Made by a program: the position numbers and the translations under genes. A DNA stretch of 30,962 bases from a virus, in the IMG/VR virus record IMGVR_UViG_3300032322_000028, positions 1 through 30,962 of that record. One strand, 5' to 3'. The notes under the pieces are model-generated. The model ran no database searches. It was not told the origin of the DNA and was given only the letters and a program-made list of their open reading frames with translations. Positions 8,454-16,128 of the stretch are shown in pieces (within the stretch, counting starts at the first letter, position 1; each line of letters starts with the position of its first letter).

Positions 8454-8987
8454 TTACTTGCGAGCCAACAGGTCCGTCTTGGCTGCGCTGCCTGCGCTGG
8501 AGCCGAAGTAGTAAGAAACCACTTGGTCTGCCTTTGCCGAGACGTAGCCGATGAGCGTGCCGATCATGCCCGCCGCGACGGGGTCCGTAATGCCGGTGAC
8601 CTTGCCGAGCAGGACGCTGGCAACCATTGCCAAGAATCCGCCGATGATTGTGGCAGCAAGGATGCGTGGAGTCCAGACATCTCCGGTCTTCACTTCGCGT
8701 TCGCGTGCGCTGTTTCGATCCCCGGCGTGAACCTTCTCAAGGTCAACACCCAGTTCCTTCATCTTGATCGTGAAGGCGTTCTCGGCTTCCTTGAGCTTGA
8801 GCAGCGCGTCTGCCCCACCCGAAGCGACAGCTACCGCCACCTCCTCTTCCGTACCGTCAGGCTTGCCCAGAACCGCCGTGGAGATGGTCTGAACGGCTGC
8901 GCCCGCCAGCGGTCCGCCGAGTGCCGTGGCAAGGCCAGGAGCTACCGTCCTGACGAGGTTCTTCCAGTCTTCGCGGTTCCAGGCCAT
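8454..8987 (-). CDS. Holin of the 3TM type, 177 aa
   Basis: Holins accumulate in the inner membrane and open it at the programmed time so that the endolysin reaches the wall. The sequence shows a weakly hydrophobic N-terminal segment (15-36, APGLATALGGPLAGAAVQTI), a charged helix (59-100, with AGDRNSAREREVKTGD), and two strong membrane helices (about 108-130, ILAATIIGGFLAMVASVLLG, and 134-162). The 'DRNSAREREVKTGDVWTPRI' block followed by two helices is characteristic of the GTA_holin_3TM family as I remember it. AAGGAG sits 5 bases before the ATG. It directly follows the endopeptidase gene, completing a lysis pair. Confidence 0.88.
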   Translation of the reverse strand: MAWNREDWKNLVRTVAPGLATALGGPLAGAAVQTISTAVLGKPDGTEEEVAVAVASGGADALLKLKEAENAFTIKMKELGVDLEKVHAGDRNSAREREVKTGDVWTPRILAATIIGGFLAMVASVLLGKVTGITDPVAAGMIGTLIGYVSAKADQVVSYYFGSSAGSAAKTDLLARK

Positions 8988-8996
8988 GCTCGCTCC

Positions 8997-9449
8997 TTAG
9001 GGTAGCTCGAAATGCGGGCTGTCGATGAACGGACGCCTGCCTTGCTTCCTGCGCTCATCGATGTAGCTGTTCATGGCAGACTGCATCGTGCCGTGCCAGC
9101 GCCGGATGTCCTGCACCGTCCACGCACCGCCCCACTTGATGGGCGTGTTGAGTTCGATGGCCGCAGCTTTGACGGCGTCGGCAATGTCGTCGTACAGGTT
9201 GAGTTCCCACGAGGCGCGGGTGCCGACGTAGGCCATCAGGTCCACCGCGTGGCCGGTCAGGTGGCGGGAGTTCATCGTTTGGCTGGCACCCGAGTTCACA
9301 AGATCCTGCTGGCGGGCTTGCGTTCTTAGGCCTTCAATCACACCGAAGTCAACCTTGGTCAACTGAATTGCACGCTTGACGACCGCAACAAGTGCGGGTT
9401 GCACCCCAACGAGGTTGTCCAGGCTACGCTGGCTAAGCGCGAAGGTCAT
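8997..9449 (-). CDS. M15-family peptidoglycan endopeptidase (endolysin), 150 aa
   Basis: This is a small zinc peptidase that would cut peptide stems of host peptidoglycan during lysis. The family signature S-x-H-x(3)-G-x-A-x-D appears as SRHLTGHAVD at 61-70, giving zinc ligands His63 and Asp70, and the third ligand His146 is in DSPHFELP at the extreme C-terminus. GVIEGLRTQARQQDLVNSGA (36-55) is the conserved family segment before the first motif. Between WGGAW (106-110) and the last motif lies an Arg-rich stretch of about 30 residues (RRWHGTMQSAMNSYIDERRK), longer than in typical short members. There is no signal peptide, so it depends on the adjacent holin. AGAGG precedes the ATG. Confidence 0.92.
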   Translation of the reverse strand: MTFALSQRSLDNLVGVQPALVAVVKRAIQLTKVDFGVIEGLRTQARQQDLVNSGASQTMNSRHLTGHAVDLMAYVGTRASWELNLYDDIADAVKAAAIELNTPIKWGGAWTVQDIRRWHGTMQSAMNSYIDERRKQGRRPFIDSPHFELP

Positions 9450-9458
9450 CTCAGCCTC

Positions 9459-9629
9459 TTAGTCCGTCAGACCGGCTTCGGTCGGGGCCATCGGCATGGG
9501 CACTTGCGGCATGGCTTGGGATTGGATCTCCTGCACCAGCGGGAAGACTTCCGCGTAGGGGCGCGTGCCGAGGTACTGGAGGATGCCGTTGATCAGGCCC
9601 AGGGTCAGTTCGATCTTGGTATCGTTCAT
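9459..9629 (-). CDS. Small conserved phage protein, 56 aa
   Basis: The frame starts at ATG 9629 with MNDTKIELTLGLINGILQYL and ends AGLTD-TAA. The first 37 residues look like an amphipathic helix pair (GTRPYAEVFPLVQEIQSQ) and the tail is Pro/Met rich (MPQVPMPMAPTEAG). It lies in the lysis region, five bases after the stop of the small membrane protein gene and ahead of the endopeptidase. There is no good ribosome binding site, so translation is probably coupled. I recall similar short proteins near lysis genes in environmental phages, but no function is known to me. Confidence 0.75.
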   Translation of the reverse strand: MNDTKIELTLGLINGILQYLGTRPYAEVFPLVQEIQSQAMPQVPMPMAPTEAGLTD

Positions 9630-9634
9630 GGTAG

Positions 9635-9880
9635 TCAGTTGATGAGAGTGAGAACACCCCAGGCGATGAAGCCCGGAGCAGCGGTTGCGGCGGCGTCCCA
9701 GAGATCAGGCTCCCCCTCTCCCCGGTACATCTGCTGAACTTCGTAGAGCAGACCCACCACCGTCGTAGTGTAAGCAAGCGTCGGCCCCAAGCCAAACAGC
9801 GAATTGATCGCCAACGCCACCCAGGCGCAGACGATGGCAAGAACGCCAAGGGCCACGTGCAGAATCTTGTCCTTGGGCAT
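9635..9880 (-). CDS. Small integral membrane protein in the lysis region, 81 aa
   Basis: The protein begins MPKDKILHVALGVLAIVCAW and has two to three hydrophobic segments: about residues 7-27, 31-46 (LGPTLAYTTTVVGLLYEV) and 66-80 (APGFIAWGVLTLI). A charged loop, QQMYRGEGEPDLWDAAATAA, separates the last two. This could be a second holin, an antiholin or a pinholin-like protein, because it precedes the endopeptidase and 3TM holin; the sequence alone cannot decide. A GTG at 9883 is also in frame, but the ATG at 9880 has GGAG at 6 bases and overlaps the upstream TGA as TGATG, so I chose it. Confidence 0.75.
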   Translation of the reverse strand: MPKDKILHVALGVLAIVCAWVALAINSLFGLGPTLAYTTTVVGLLYEVQQMYRGEGEPDLWDAAATAAPGFIAWGVLTLIN

Positions 9881-10197
9881 CACACGCTCCAGGGCAGCGG
9901 CGGCTGGATCACCGGGGGGTTCTTCTGCATCTCGATCTGCTGCGCCACGTTCGCCTCAGTGGCCTCCTTGGGCACGCCAGAGGCCCAGCACCACGACAAG
10001 ACTTGGTCTTGCGTCAGGTCAGCGTAGGGCGTGTAGGTGCCGTCAGCCTCGGGCGCTTGCGTGAACGAGCAGGTGCCGTACACCGTGCCCGAGAAGTCGT
10101 CCTGCGTGTCGGTGCAGCGCCAGCCGCACTCCAGCACCCACTCCGGGGGAGTGGCCGAGGTCGGGGTGGTCTTGAGCCATTCGATCTGCCAGTTCAT
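9880..10197 (-). CDS. Conserved small protein following the tail fibre, 105 aa
   Basis: It starts MNWQIEWLKTTPTSATPPEW and continues VLECGWRCTDTQDD, then a strand-rich part (GTVYGTCSFTQAPEADGTYT), and PYADLTQDQVLSWCWASG, ending with a Pro-rich tail (NPPVIQPPLPWSV). The layout 'PYADLT-x-x-Q-V-L-x-W' followed by a Glu/Ala helix and a 'PPLPW' end resembles small proteins found next to tail fibre genes, some of which act as fibre assembly chaperones or accessory caps. That role is inferred. The ATG overlaps the fibre stop codon (ATGA), which implies coupled synthesis. Confidence 0.8.
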   Translation of the reverse strand: MNWQIEWLKTTPTSATPPEWVLECGWRCTDTQDDFSGTVYGTCSFTQAPEADGTYTPYADLTQDQVLSWCWASGVPKEATEANVAQQIEMQKNPPVIQPPLPWSV

Positions 10198-13100
10198 GCT
10201 TGCCTTTCGAGTTGCGCCACGCGGGCGCGGAGGTCGGTGATGAGGGCTTGTTGTTCCTGAATGGCTTTCACAAGCGTGGGGATCAGGTTGGCGTTGACAG
10301 CCTTGTACGGTTCTTCGCCTTCAGGCGCGGGGTCTTTCCACTCACTGATCATGTCAGGGAAGACCTGCTCAAACTCTTGAGCGATGAAGCCCCGGTCGCC
10401 CTTGATGTCCTTGCCCTTGCCAGCCTTCCAGTCGAACTTGCGCGGCTTGAGAGCCATGATCATGCCAAGGCCGTCATCCAAGTCGCGGATGTTTTCCTTC
10501 AGACGCTGGTCAGAGATGGCAGTTATGGTCGTGTTGGTGGCGTTGATAACGCCTGCATTGGTTACATAGAACCGATAAGCAGAAGTTGTGAGGTTGTACA
10601 GAACATATGAATCAGATTCCGTACTTGTAATAACGCTGAAAACTTTTCCAGTTGGAAGGAATTTCACACCTTGCCCTGCGGCGGCACTTGAATTGTCCGT
10701 CCCCACCAGCAGATCACCCCCGCTCGTGATCCGGGCGCTTTCCGTCCAAGTGGCCGATAGCGTTCTTCGCTCAAAAACCAGCGGCGTATTTCCGGCACCT
10801 AAGTCCGGGCTACTGATGCGGTGTCCGTACCCGCTCGAAAAATCTGATGCTCTGAACTCGATTCCGCCCGTTGCGTTCAAGCTGCCCATGTTTGGGGCAA
10901 CCAAAATATTGCCGCCATAGGTGGGGTTCGCGGATGCGGTGGACCCGACTCCAACAGCTATTTGTGCCTGGGGGGTTGTAGTGCCAACCCCAAGCCTCCC
11001 ACTCGCATCCAGCGTCATCGCCTGCGTGAAGGAAATCGCGTTGCCTGCGGTGCCGGAGGGGGCGGTGTACCACTGGTGAGCTCCAGTGTCTTGATCGTAC
11101 TTTGCAGCAAAGTTGGTGGTTTTATATTTCCACGAGGTGTCGTAGTACGCATTTGTTGAAATAACACCGTTTATGCCTTGGAACGATACCGATCTTCCAT
11201 TAGGCAACTCAAAGAAGCCCGCAGCACCTCCCCAGTTACTCGGCGTCACCCCCAGGCCGAGGTTGCCGGAGGTGTCGAGGCGCATGCGTTCGGTGGTGCC
11301 ATTTGTGTTAAAAACGAGAAAGTCAGATGAAAATGTCAACTGACCGTAAGCACTTGTTGAGCGATTGAAACTTAAGATTGTCGGGTTAGAGGCTGTTCCA
11401 GTCGGGGCGATTTCAAGACCCGCCGCGCCTGCGTTTGACACTACAAACTTGTTTGAAGGCGAACTCGTCCCAATCCCGAGGTTGCCGGAGGAGTCGAGGC
11501 GCATGCGCTCGGTGCCGCCAATCTGGAACGCGGTCGCACCGCCGCCGTTGTCAATCGCCAGAGAGTTAGGGCTACCCGTCAGCGTGGTGCCGTTGTCCCA
11601 CTTGAGGCTTCCGACAATCCCGGCAGGCACATAAAACCCAACACTGCTCTGGTTGCCGTTCGGGCCTTGGAACCTTGCAACTTCTCCGGCAGAAGTGATT
11701 GCGACATGGAGTTTTACTCCCGGCGAACTCGTCCCAATCCCCAGCCCGGTGCCGGTGAGGCGCATGCCTTCGGAGCCGGAAACAGCAAAGATAATGTCTT
11801 TCCCGCGAAGGCTCAAATCAACCCATGCGCTTGTGTTGCGGTTGTACGAAGTGACGTAGCCGATGTTGGTGGACGTGTCTAGCTCGATGCCGTTTATGCC
11901 GTTGCTGACTACGGAGAACCTAGCGTTGGCGGTGTTAGTGGTTCCAATCCCGAGGTTGCCGGAGGAGTCGAGGCGCATGGTCTCTGACGGGGACGAGCCG
12001 GTGTTGAACAACACCTGCGTCGCATCAAATCTTAGATTTCCATACGCGCTTGTAGAGCGGTTGTAGACCTGCAACAAACCATTAGCGGGCACAAACTCTA
12101 AGCCCAAGGCCCCGCCATTGGAGACAACAAGCTTGTTTTGCGGATTATTCGTCCCAATCCCCAGCCCGGTGCTGGTGAGGCGCATTTGTTCGGAAGAATC
12201 AATCTCAAACGATGTAGCAGAAGCGCCGCCCACGCCGAGCCTAATTCGCTGTTGATTTGCGTTTCCGTAAGTGGAAGAAAGCGTCAGCGTTCCGGTAGCG
12301 CCAGAACTGCCGTAGGCAAACGCAGATAGGACTGCCTTGTTGCCGCTACCGTCGTTGTTCAGCAGCTTAATTGCGCTTTGAAAAGTGAGATCGGTCCCAT
12401 CAAACGTCAGCGCACTTCCCGTAGCCAGCGCACTTGTGCTGCTTGCGTAGACAACCCCATTGGCGGTGAAGCTCGTAAGTCCTGTACCACCGTTCGTCGT
12501 TGCCAGGGTGCCTGCGAGAGTGACTGCCCCCGTGGTGGCCGAGTTCGGTGTAAACCCAGTGGTGCCTGCACTAAAGGACGCAACCGTGCCGCCCGTTGTA
12601 GCCAGAGTGCCGCTAGTCGGGAACGTGACGTTCGTCGCCCCCGTGGTAGTCAGCGTCAGAGAGTTTGCCCCCGAAGTGGCAAGAGTAGATCCGTTGGCAA
12701 GAGTCAGCGTGCCCGTGGTGGTGCTGATCGTCAGGCCGTTGATGGACGTTGCAGTGGCTGCGCCGAGGACGGGAGTCGTCAGAGTCGGGCTCGTCGCCAG
12801 GACGTTGTTCCCCGTCCCCGTGTTCGTCACCGACACCACTTCCTTGCTGGCGTTCAGGGCCAGAGCGGTGGATGCAGTCAGCCCGGAAAGCGTCGTCGTA
12901 CCGGAAACCGTCAGGTTCGTAAACGTGCCCGGTCCACCCAGCGAACTGATCTTGACAAAGTCCGTGCCGTTCCACGCGCACACGGCAAACTCGCCAGCAG
13001 CAATCGACACGCCCGTCGTGGGGCCCGAGCCCCTGAGCGTGACTGCAAACCCGCCCGAGGTGGCGTTGATGACGATGTAAGCCTTGGACTGCGCCGGAAC

Positions 13101-13352
13101 CGTGATATTCCTTGCTGCCGCTCGTGCGCCCGTGCAGTTCAGGATCAGATACTGCGACGATGTCGCGCCCAGCACCGCGTTGGTGGTCTTGGTCAGCGTG
13201 ACATCCGCATCCGTCGAGAGCGTCTGCGTGCCCGCAATCGACGCGTCCAGATAGTTCGTGATGAAGTTGTTGACCGTGTCGCCCCAGGTGCCCTGGAGTT
13301 CACCCGTGACCGGCAGCGCGAGACCGAGAAGGTTGGTGTATGCGGTAGGCAT
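10194..13352 (-). CDS. Tail fibre with C-terminal S74 intramolecular chaperone, 1052 aa
   Basis: Host-recognition fibre. The N-terminus (MPTAYTNLLGLALPVTGELQ, then GTWGDTVNNFITNYLDASIA) is the likely virion-attachment domain. Residues about 140-330 are Thr/Gly/Ser-rich shaft (TLTLANGSTLATSGANS). From about 390 to 850 six related modules each contain a form of MRLDSSGNLGIGTSSP. The last 106 residues are a Peptidase_S74 domain: SDQRLKENI begins at Ser947, and Lys952 is five residues on, the spacing of the Ser-Lys dyad in the K1F endosialidase chaperone. RGFIAQEFEQVFPDMI and YKAVNANLIPTLVKAIQEQ are further hallmarks. The family trimerises the fibre and then cuts itself off just before that Ser. 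The final QALITDLRARVAQLERQ is a coiled coil. The ATG overlaps the upstream stop (TAATG). The receptor is unknown. Confidence 0.93.
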   Translation of the reverse strand: MPTAYTNLLGLALPVTGELQGTWGDTVNNFITNYLDASIAGTQTLSTDADVTLTKTTNAVLGATSSQYLILNCTGARAAARNITVPAQSKAYIVINATSGGFAVTLRGSGPTTGVSIAAGEFAVCAWNGTDFVKISSLGGPGTFTNLTVSGTTTLSGLTASTALALNASKEVVSVTNTGTGNNVLATSPTLTTPVLGAATATSINGLTISTTTGTLTLANGSTLATSGANSLTLTTTGATNVTFPTSGTLATTGGTVASFSAGTTGFTPNSATTGAVTLAGTLATTNGGTGLTSFTANGVVYASSTSALATGSALTFDGTDLTFQSAIKLLNNDGSGNKAVLSAFAYGSSGATGTLTLSSTYGNANQQRIRLGVGGASATSFEIDSSEQMRLTSTGLGIGTNNPQNKLVVSNGGALGLEFVPANGLLQVYNRSTSAYGNLRFDATQVLFNTGSSPSETMRLDSSGNLGIGTTNTANARFSVVSNGINGIELDTSTNIGYVTSYNRNTSAWVDLSLRGKDIIFAVSGSEGMRLTGTGLGIGTSSPGVKLHVAITSAGEVARFQGPNGNQSSVGFYVPAGIVGSLKWDNGTTLTGSPNSLAIDNGGGATAFQIGGTERMRLDSSGNLGIGTSSPSNKFVVSNAGAAGLEIAPTGTASNPTILSFNRSTSAYGQLTFSSDFLVFNTNGTTERMRLDTSGNLGLGVTPSNWGGAAGFFELPNGRSVSFQGINGVISTNAYYDTSWKYKTTNFAAKYDQDTGAHQWYTAPSGTAGNAISFTQAMTLDASGRLGVGTTTPQAQIAVGVGSTASANPTYGGNILVAPNMGSLNATGGIEFRASDFSSGYGHRISSPDLGAGNTPLVFERRTLSATWTESARITSGGDLLVGTDNSSAAAGQGVKFLPTGKVFSVITSTESDSYVLYNLTTSAYRFYVTNAGVINATNTTITAISDQRLKENIRDLDDGLGMIMALKPRKFDWKAGKGKDIKGDRGFIAQEFEQVFPDMISEWKDPAPEGEEPYKAVNANLIPTLVKAIQEQQALITDLRARVAQLERQA
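11251..12193 (-). repeat. Long imperfect direct repeats in the fibre shaft
   Basis: The DNA encoding the MRL-x-x-SGNLGIGT modules is repeated. A 36-base segment at 11470-11505 recurs exactly at 11944-11979, and a different segment at 11731-11765 recurs with one mismatch at 12151-12185. A further diverged copy lies near 11251-11290. Copies are separated by about 420-475 bases, so each repeat pair spans two modules. The repeats are in frame with each other. Confidence 0.85.
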
Positions 13353-13765
13353 TATTCAAACCTGATGAGTGCTGTGGTGGCAGTAGCCACGGGCAGGGTA
13401 ACCACGAACGGGCCGGAGGCCGTCTTGTCGTCACCGAAGTCGATGACTGCGATGGACCTGTCGGCCTTGCTGGCGTTGTAAACCAGCGCCCCACGGCAGA
13501 TGAAGGAAGCCCCCGACCACGTGGGATTGTTGAAGGTCAAGTACGCCGTGGTCCCGGAAAGCGCCAGCACTACCCCAGTCAGCGTCACGCCACCCGCAAC
13601 ATACCCAGCACCAACCACCTCGTTGGAGGTCGTGTAAACCGTCGTGTTGGAGTCCAGCGTGGCGTTGCCCGTGTACAGGGCAAACTTCAGCGTGTCCGTA
13701 TCAAGGTCGTGAATACCCTGCCAGGACTCCAGTTTGAACGATGAGGTCAGGCCCTGGAGAATCAT
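13352..13765 (-). CDS. Conserved beta-rich virion protein, 137 aa
   Basis: It starts MILQGLTSSFKLESWQGIHD, then LDTDTLKFALYTGNATLD and TTVYTTSNEVVGAGYVAGG. Next come TAYLTFNNPTWSGASFICRG, ALVYNASKADRSIAVIDFG and DDKTASGPFVVTLP. The pattern is that of a single beta-sandwich domain with no enzyme motif. I recall similar proteins next to fibre genes in many environmental phage genomes, usually called structural or tail proteins. The start overlaps the adaptor stop (TAATG) and its own stop overlaps the fibre start in the same way, so the three are co-translated. Confidence 0.85.
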   Translation of the reverse strand: MILQGLTSSFKLESWQGIHDLDTDTLKFALYTGNATLDSNTTVYTTSNEVVGAGYVAGGVTLTGVVLALSGTTAYLTFNNPTWSGASFICRGALVYNASKADRSIAVIDFGDDKTASGPFVVTLPVATATTALIRFE

Positions 13766-14424
13766 TACACCACCTGCGTCTTAGGCAGTCCGTTACGGTA
13801 TCCATCCCCGCGGTTTTTCCCGTCAAAAAGCATCTTGACAAGCGCAAGCGACTGCTGGAACTCTTTGTCGTACATCGCAATGATGTCGGGCTCCTGCTTC
13901 ATAAACCTAGCCGTTTCAACAAGCACCGCGTTAAACAGCACAGACTCGTAGTTATCACCAAGCCAGGAGCGACCAGATACTGCCGTCGTGATGCTCTCCG
14001 GATAGGCGTTGTAGGCCACCTGAAGGTTCAGCGTGGCCCCCGGGGTGGGGGCCAGTTCCAGCGTTTGCACAAGCGGGTTGCCCTGCGTGCCGTATAGCGC
14101 GTAGTACCGAGGCGTGCCGGTATCGGTTGGGTCAGGATAAGCAGACCGCAGAAAATTCACATCCTTGTTCAGGAGGTATTCCCAGTCCCCCGTAGCCAAC
14201 ACCACGGCTACGCTAAATGCGGAGAGGAAATCTGTCGGGAGGCTGACGGTGCTGGTCCCAATGACAAGCGGAATAACCGAGTTCTTTCGAGTAATGGGCG
14301 CTTGCGTAGCGTTGAAGATTTTCTGTTCGGCAAGCCGAACCATCGTGGCGAAGTCAGTCGCTGAGAACGAGTTCTCAACGTAGTCCTGAACCGCAGTCTG
14401 CAACTGCGTATAGCTAAGCGCCAC
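13765..14424 (-). CDS. Phage adaptor-like (head-to-tail) protein, 219 aa
   Basis: The sequence begins ALSYTQLQTAVQDYVENSFS, then MVRLAEQKIFNATQAPITRK, followed by strands VIPLVIGTSTVSLPTDFLSA and a long helical tail (NYESVLFNAVLVETARFMKQ; MYDKEFQQSLALVKMLFDG). This order, a helix pair, a small beta part with 'SLPTDFL', and C-terminal helices ending in 'F-x-x-x-L-x-L', resembles SU10-type adaptor proteins that sit on the portal or tail tube. The start codon is GTG (14424-14422), with a GAGG about 9 bases upstream. The next ATG is at residue 28 and would remove the conserved N-terminus. The adaptor role is by remembered similarity. Confidence 0.82.
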   Translation of the reverse strand: MALSYTQLQTAVQDYVENSFSATDFATMVRLAEQKIFNATQAPITRKNSVIPLVIGTSTVSLPTDFLSAFSVAVVLATGDWEYLLNKDVNFLRSAYPDPTDTGTPRYYALYGTQGNPLVQTLELAPTPGATLNLQVAYNAYPESITTAVSGRSWLGDNYESVLFNAVLVETARFMKQEPDIIAMYDKEFQQSLALVKMLFDGKNRGDGYRNGLPKTQVV

Positions 14425-14435
14425 GATTTACGCCC

Positions 14436-14612
14436 TCACGCCATCGGCCCGCGAGCCGTCGTGCCCTTGGTGGCTGCGCCAGTGCCGCGAATCTTGATGC
14501 CCGAAGTCTTGGGGCCGGGGTACTCCTTGGCTCGCTCGTTGCCGACCGAGACATTCAGATGCTCGACGCCCTTCTCAGTCTTGCCCGCAGGGGCAGAGGT
14601 CTTGGTCTTCAT
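14436..14612 (-). CDS. Small basic conserved protein, 58 aa
   Basis: The frame starts at ATG 14612 (MKTKTSAPAGKTEKGVEHLN), continues VSVGNERAKEYPGPKTSGIK and ends IRGTGAATKGTTARGPMA-TGA. It is Lys/Gly/Thr rich and has no hydrophobic core. The 'YPGPKT-x-GIKIRGTGAATKG-x-TARGPMA' ending is one I recall from many podovirus-like genomes, where its function is unknown. It starts three bases after the stop of the preceding 56-residue gene, with GGGGTG upstream. It belongs with the other short basic proteins of this region. Confidence 0.8.
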   Translation of the reverse strand: MKTKTSAPAGKTEKGVEHLNVSVGNERAKEYPGPKTSGIKIRGTGAATKGTTARGPMA

Positions 14613-14615
14613 GGT

Positions 14616-14786
14616 TCACCCCGTCTTCTGGTTCATGGCGCGGGAGAGGTTCTTCCCGTACTTCATGCGGTCCTCGGAGGTGGGACCGCCCTTCTTAAAG
14701 CCCTTGGCACCGTGCAGGGCACGCTCGTGCCCCTTCACGACTTTCGTCGCCTCTTCTTTGGCGACCTTGCGCATGGCGTTTGGCAT
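14616..14786 (-). CDS. Small basic protein, 56 aa
   Basis: The chosen start is ATG 14786, with AAGGAG five bases upstream. The frame is open further, but the extension lies inside the end of the preceding gene. The protein begins MPNAMRKVAKEEATKVVKGH and continues ERALHGAKGFKKGGPTSEDR, ending MKYGKNLSRAMNQKTG. It is strongly positive and probably helical in the first half. The 'ERALHGAKGFKKGGPT-x-EDR-x-KYGRN-x-ARA' pattern is conserved in related phages as I remember it, with no function assigned. It may bind nucleic acid or the inner capsid surface, but this is inference. Confidence 0.75.
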   Translation of the reverse strand: MPNAMRKVAKEEATKVVKGHERALHGAKGFKKGGPTSEDRMKYGKNLSRAMNQKTG

Positions 14787-14811
14787 TTCTGCTCCTTCGG
14801 GCACGGCCCGG

Positions 14812-15195
14812 TTAGATTGATACTGTACCAACTTCTCCGCGCCCGACCAAGGTGTTTGGCGTGAGAGCGGCATCGAAACTCTGCGAGCCTCCAATCGGGT
14901 TCCAGCCCCACTGGATGGTCAACATACCTTCACTGGGGAAACCCAGCGTGTTCGTCCCAGACTGAAGCCACGTATTCGTATCAGGCCGGGGGTCGCGGAT
15001 GGCCTGGGGGTCCGAGATTGGATACATACCAAGCTGAAGCTGCGGGTGATCCTCACTCCAACACTGTGGACATGATTTAATCGCGGTTAGCTTGGTTTTA
15101 ACAACTTCGTTTTTAAGTCTCTTTAAAGGAAACCTAAAACCACAACGGTCGCAGAATGAAAACGCCTTAGCGCCGTTGGCAAATCGGTTAGCCAT
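14812..15195 (-). CDS. Zinc-ribbon virion protein near the connector, 127 aa
   Basis: The N-terminal half has a four-cysteine zinc-binding pattern, CDRCGF (C15, C18) and CPQCW (C42, C45), separated by a basic stretch (PLKRLKNEVVKTKLTAIKS). It is followed by EDHPQLQLGMYPISDPQAIR. The C-terminal half is Gly/Thr rich with strands (TNTLGFPSEGMLTIQWGWNP; FDAALTPNTLVGRGEVGTVS). Related phage proteins keep the 'CDRCGF' and 'C-x-x-C...HPQL' parts. Placement between the 232-residue adaptor and the 219-residue adaptor suggests a connector or head-completion role; this is inferred. The ATG directly abuts the upstream TAA. Confidence 0.8.
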   Translation of the reverse strand: MANRFANGAKAFSFCDRCGFRFPLKRLKNEVVKTKLTAIKSCPQCWSEDHPQLQLGMYPISDPQAIRDPRPDTNTWLQSGTNTLGFPSEGMLTIQWGWNPIGGSQSFDAALTPNTLVGRGEVGTVSI

Positions 15196-15894
15196 TTAGC
15201 CACCAATAAACATCTGACGCGGGACGAAACGTACGGCGGACTTGTCTCTATCCTCGGTACTCGCCAAATCCCACGCCTCGTCATACTGCGCCTTCAGCAC
15301 CTGCATCCTATCCGCAGCGCCAGGAATCTTCATCGACAGGTAGTAGGCAAGCCCCGCGACGAGCGCATTGAGGAAGCGGAACGGGATGTCCTGCGTGTAC
15401 GTACCGCCTGCTCCAGCGTCTTGAATCCTGCGCAATCGCCAGTACACGAACGTGTACGTCTGCGAGCTATCCGGCACCGGCCAGACCGTGAACTGCGGAG
15501 CCGCTGCTTGGCGGTTGATCCAGACTTGGATCGGGCGTGCTTGTTGGAGCTTGTTGGGGATCGAGGAGTACGTGGAGACTGAAATCCGGGTAATTGTCAG
15601 ATCCACCTGCGTGGAAACATTGCCCGCACCGGTACGGATCACATGCTCGATCAGGTCCACCGTGTCAGCAGGCAGCGTGTACGTCGCAGTGCCGGGAGAC
15701 AGAACTTGTTGACCCTGCTCAATAGTCCAGAGGTTAGTCCCCCGATTCGCCCAGTCTGCAAAGAGGAGGTTTAAAGACCTACGTGTAGTACGTAGGTCAT
15801 ATCCTGTCCTTAATTCTGCCCCGCATCTTTCCCACGCCTCCTCCGCAATTTCGTTGAGATCGAGGTCAAATGTTGCGGTCCCGGAGGTTGTCAT
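15196..15894 (-). CDS. Head-to-tail connector / tail accessory protein (P22 gp4-like), 232 aa
   Basis: The protein begins TFDLDLNEIAEEAWERCGAE, then LRTGYDLRTTRRSLNLLFAD and WANRGTNLWTIEQGQQVL. It continues with TATYTLPADTVDLIEHVI, VSTYSSIPNKLQQARPIQVW and FTVWPVPDSSQTYTFVYWRL. The C-terminal part is helical (FRFLNALVAGLAYYLSMKI; MQVLKAQYDEAWDLASTEDR). This helix / beta-sandwich / helix layout is the one I associate with gp4- or T7 gp11-like adaptors that form a ring under the portal. The start codon overlaps the upstream stop as TAATG. The general role is probable and the exact family less certain. Confidence 0.83.
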   Translation of the reverse strand: MTTSGTATFDLDLNEIAEEAWERCGAELRTGYDLRTTRRSLNLLFADWANRGTNLWTIEQGQQVLSPGTATYTLPADTVDLIEHVIRTGAGNVSTQVDLTITRISVSTYSSIPNKLQQARPIQVWINRQAAAPQFTVWPVPDSSQTYTFVYWRLRRIQDAGAGGTYTQDIPFRFLNALVAGLAYYLSMKIPGAADRMQVLKAQYDEAWDLASTEDRDKSAVRFVPRQMFIGG

Positions 15895-16127
15895 TACCTA
15901 AACCTCGCCGTTTTCTGAGCAATGCCTTTGGGTTGTGCCACGAACTGCTTTCCAGACTTTTTGCCTGCTCGCTTGGCCCGGGTGGTCGCAGCGTACTCAG
16001 CAGGGCTCAGGGACTTGATCGCCGCCTCAGGCAGATACCGCTCACCCGTCTTGGAAGACGGCTTTCCAGACTTGGTGCGCCATTTCTGCGCAGTCCAGTC
16101 TTTGAGCGACTGCTGGGGGGCCTTCAT
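15894..16127 (-). CDS. Small basic protein, DUF5872-like, 77 aa
   Basis: The start is ATG 16127 with AAGGA five bases upstream. A longer open frame exists upstream but overlaps the preceding gene almost fully and reads as out-of-frame sequence. The protein begins MKAPQQSLKDWTAQKWRTKS, then GKPSSKTGERYLPEAAIKSL and SPAEYAATTRAKRAGKKSGK, ending QPKGIAQKTARFR. The 'W...QKWRTKSGKPS...GERYLP..A...L...EYAATT..K..G...GKQ' pattern matches what I remember as DUF5872. It is short and lysine-rich with two helices. The function of that family is unknown to me. Confidence 0.85.
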   Translation of the reverse strand: MKAPQQSLKDWTAQKWRTKSGKPSSKTGERYLPEAAIKSLSPAEYAATTRAKRAGKKSGKQFVAQPKGIAQKTARFR

Positions 16128-16128
16128 G

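Noticed and set aside
9451-9849. Minus-strand frame of 132 codons overlapping the lysis region
   Set aside because: It runs out of frame through the small membrane protein gene and the 56-residue gene, both of which have better composition and coupled starts.
12378-13481. Plus-strand open frame of 367 codons opposite the fibre
   Set aside because: It is Arg/Cys rich with no family pattern, crosses the boundary of two well-supported minus-strand genes, and lacks start signals.
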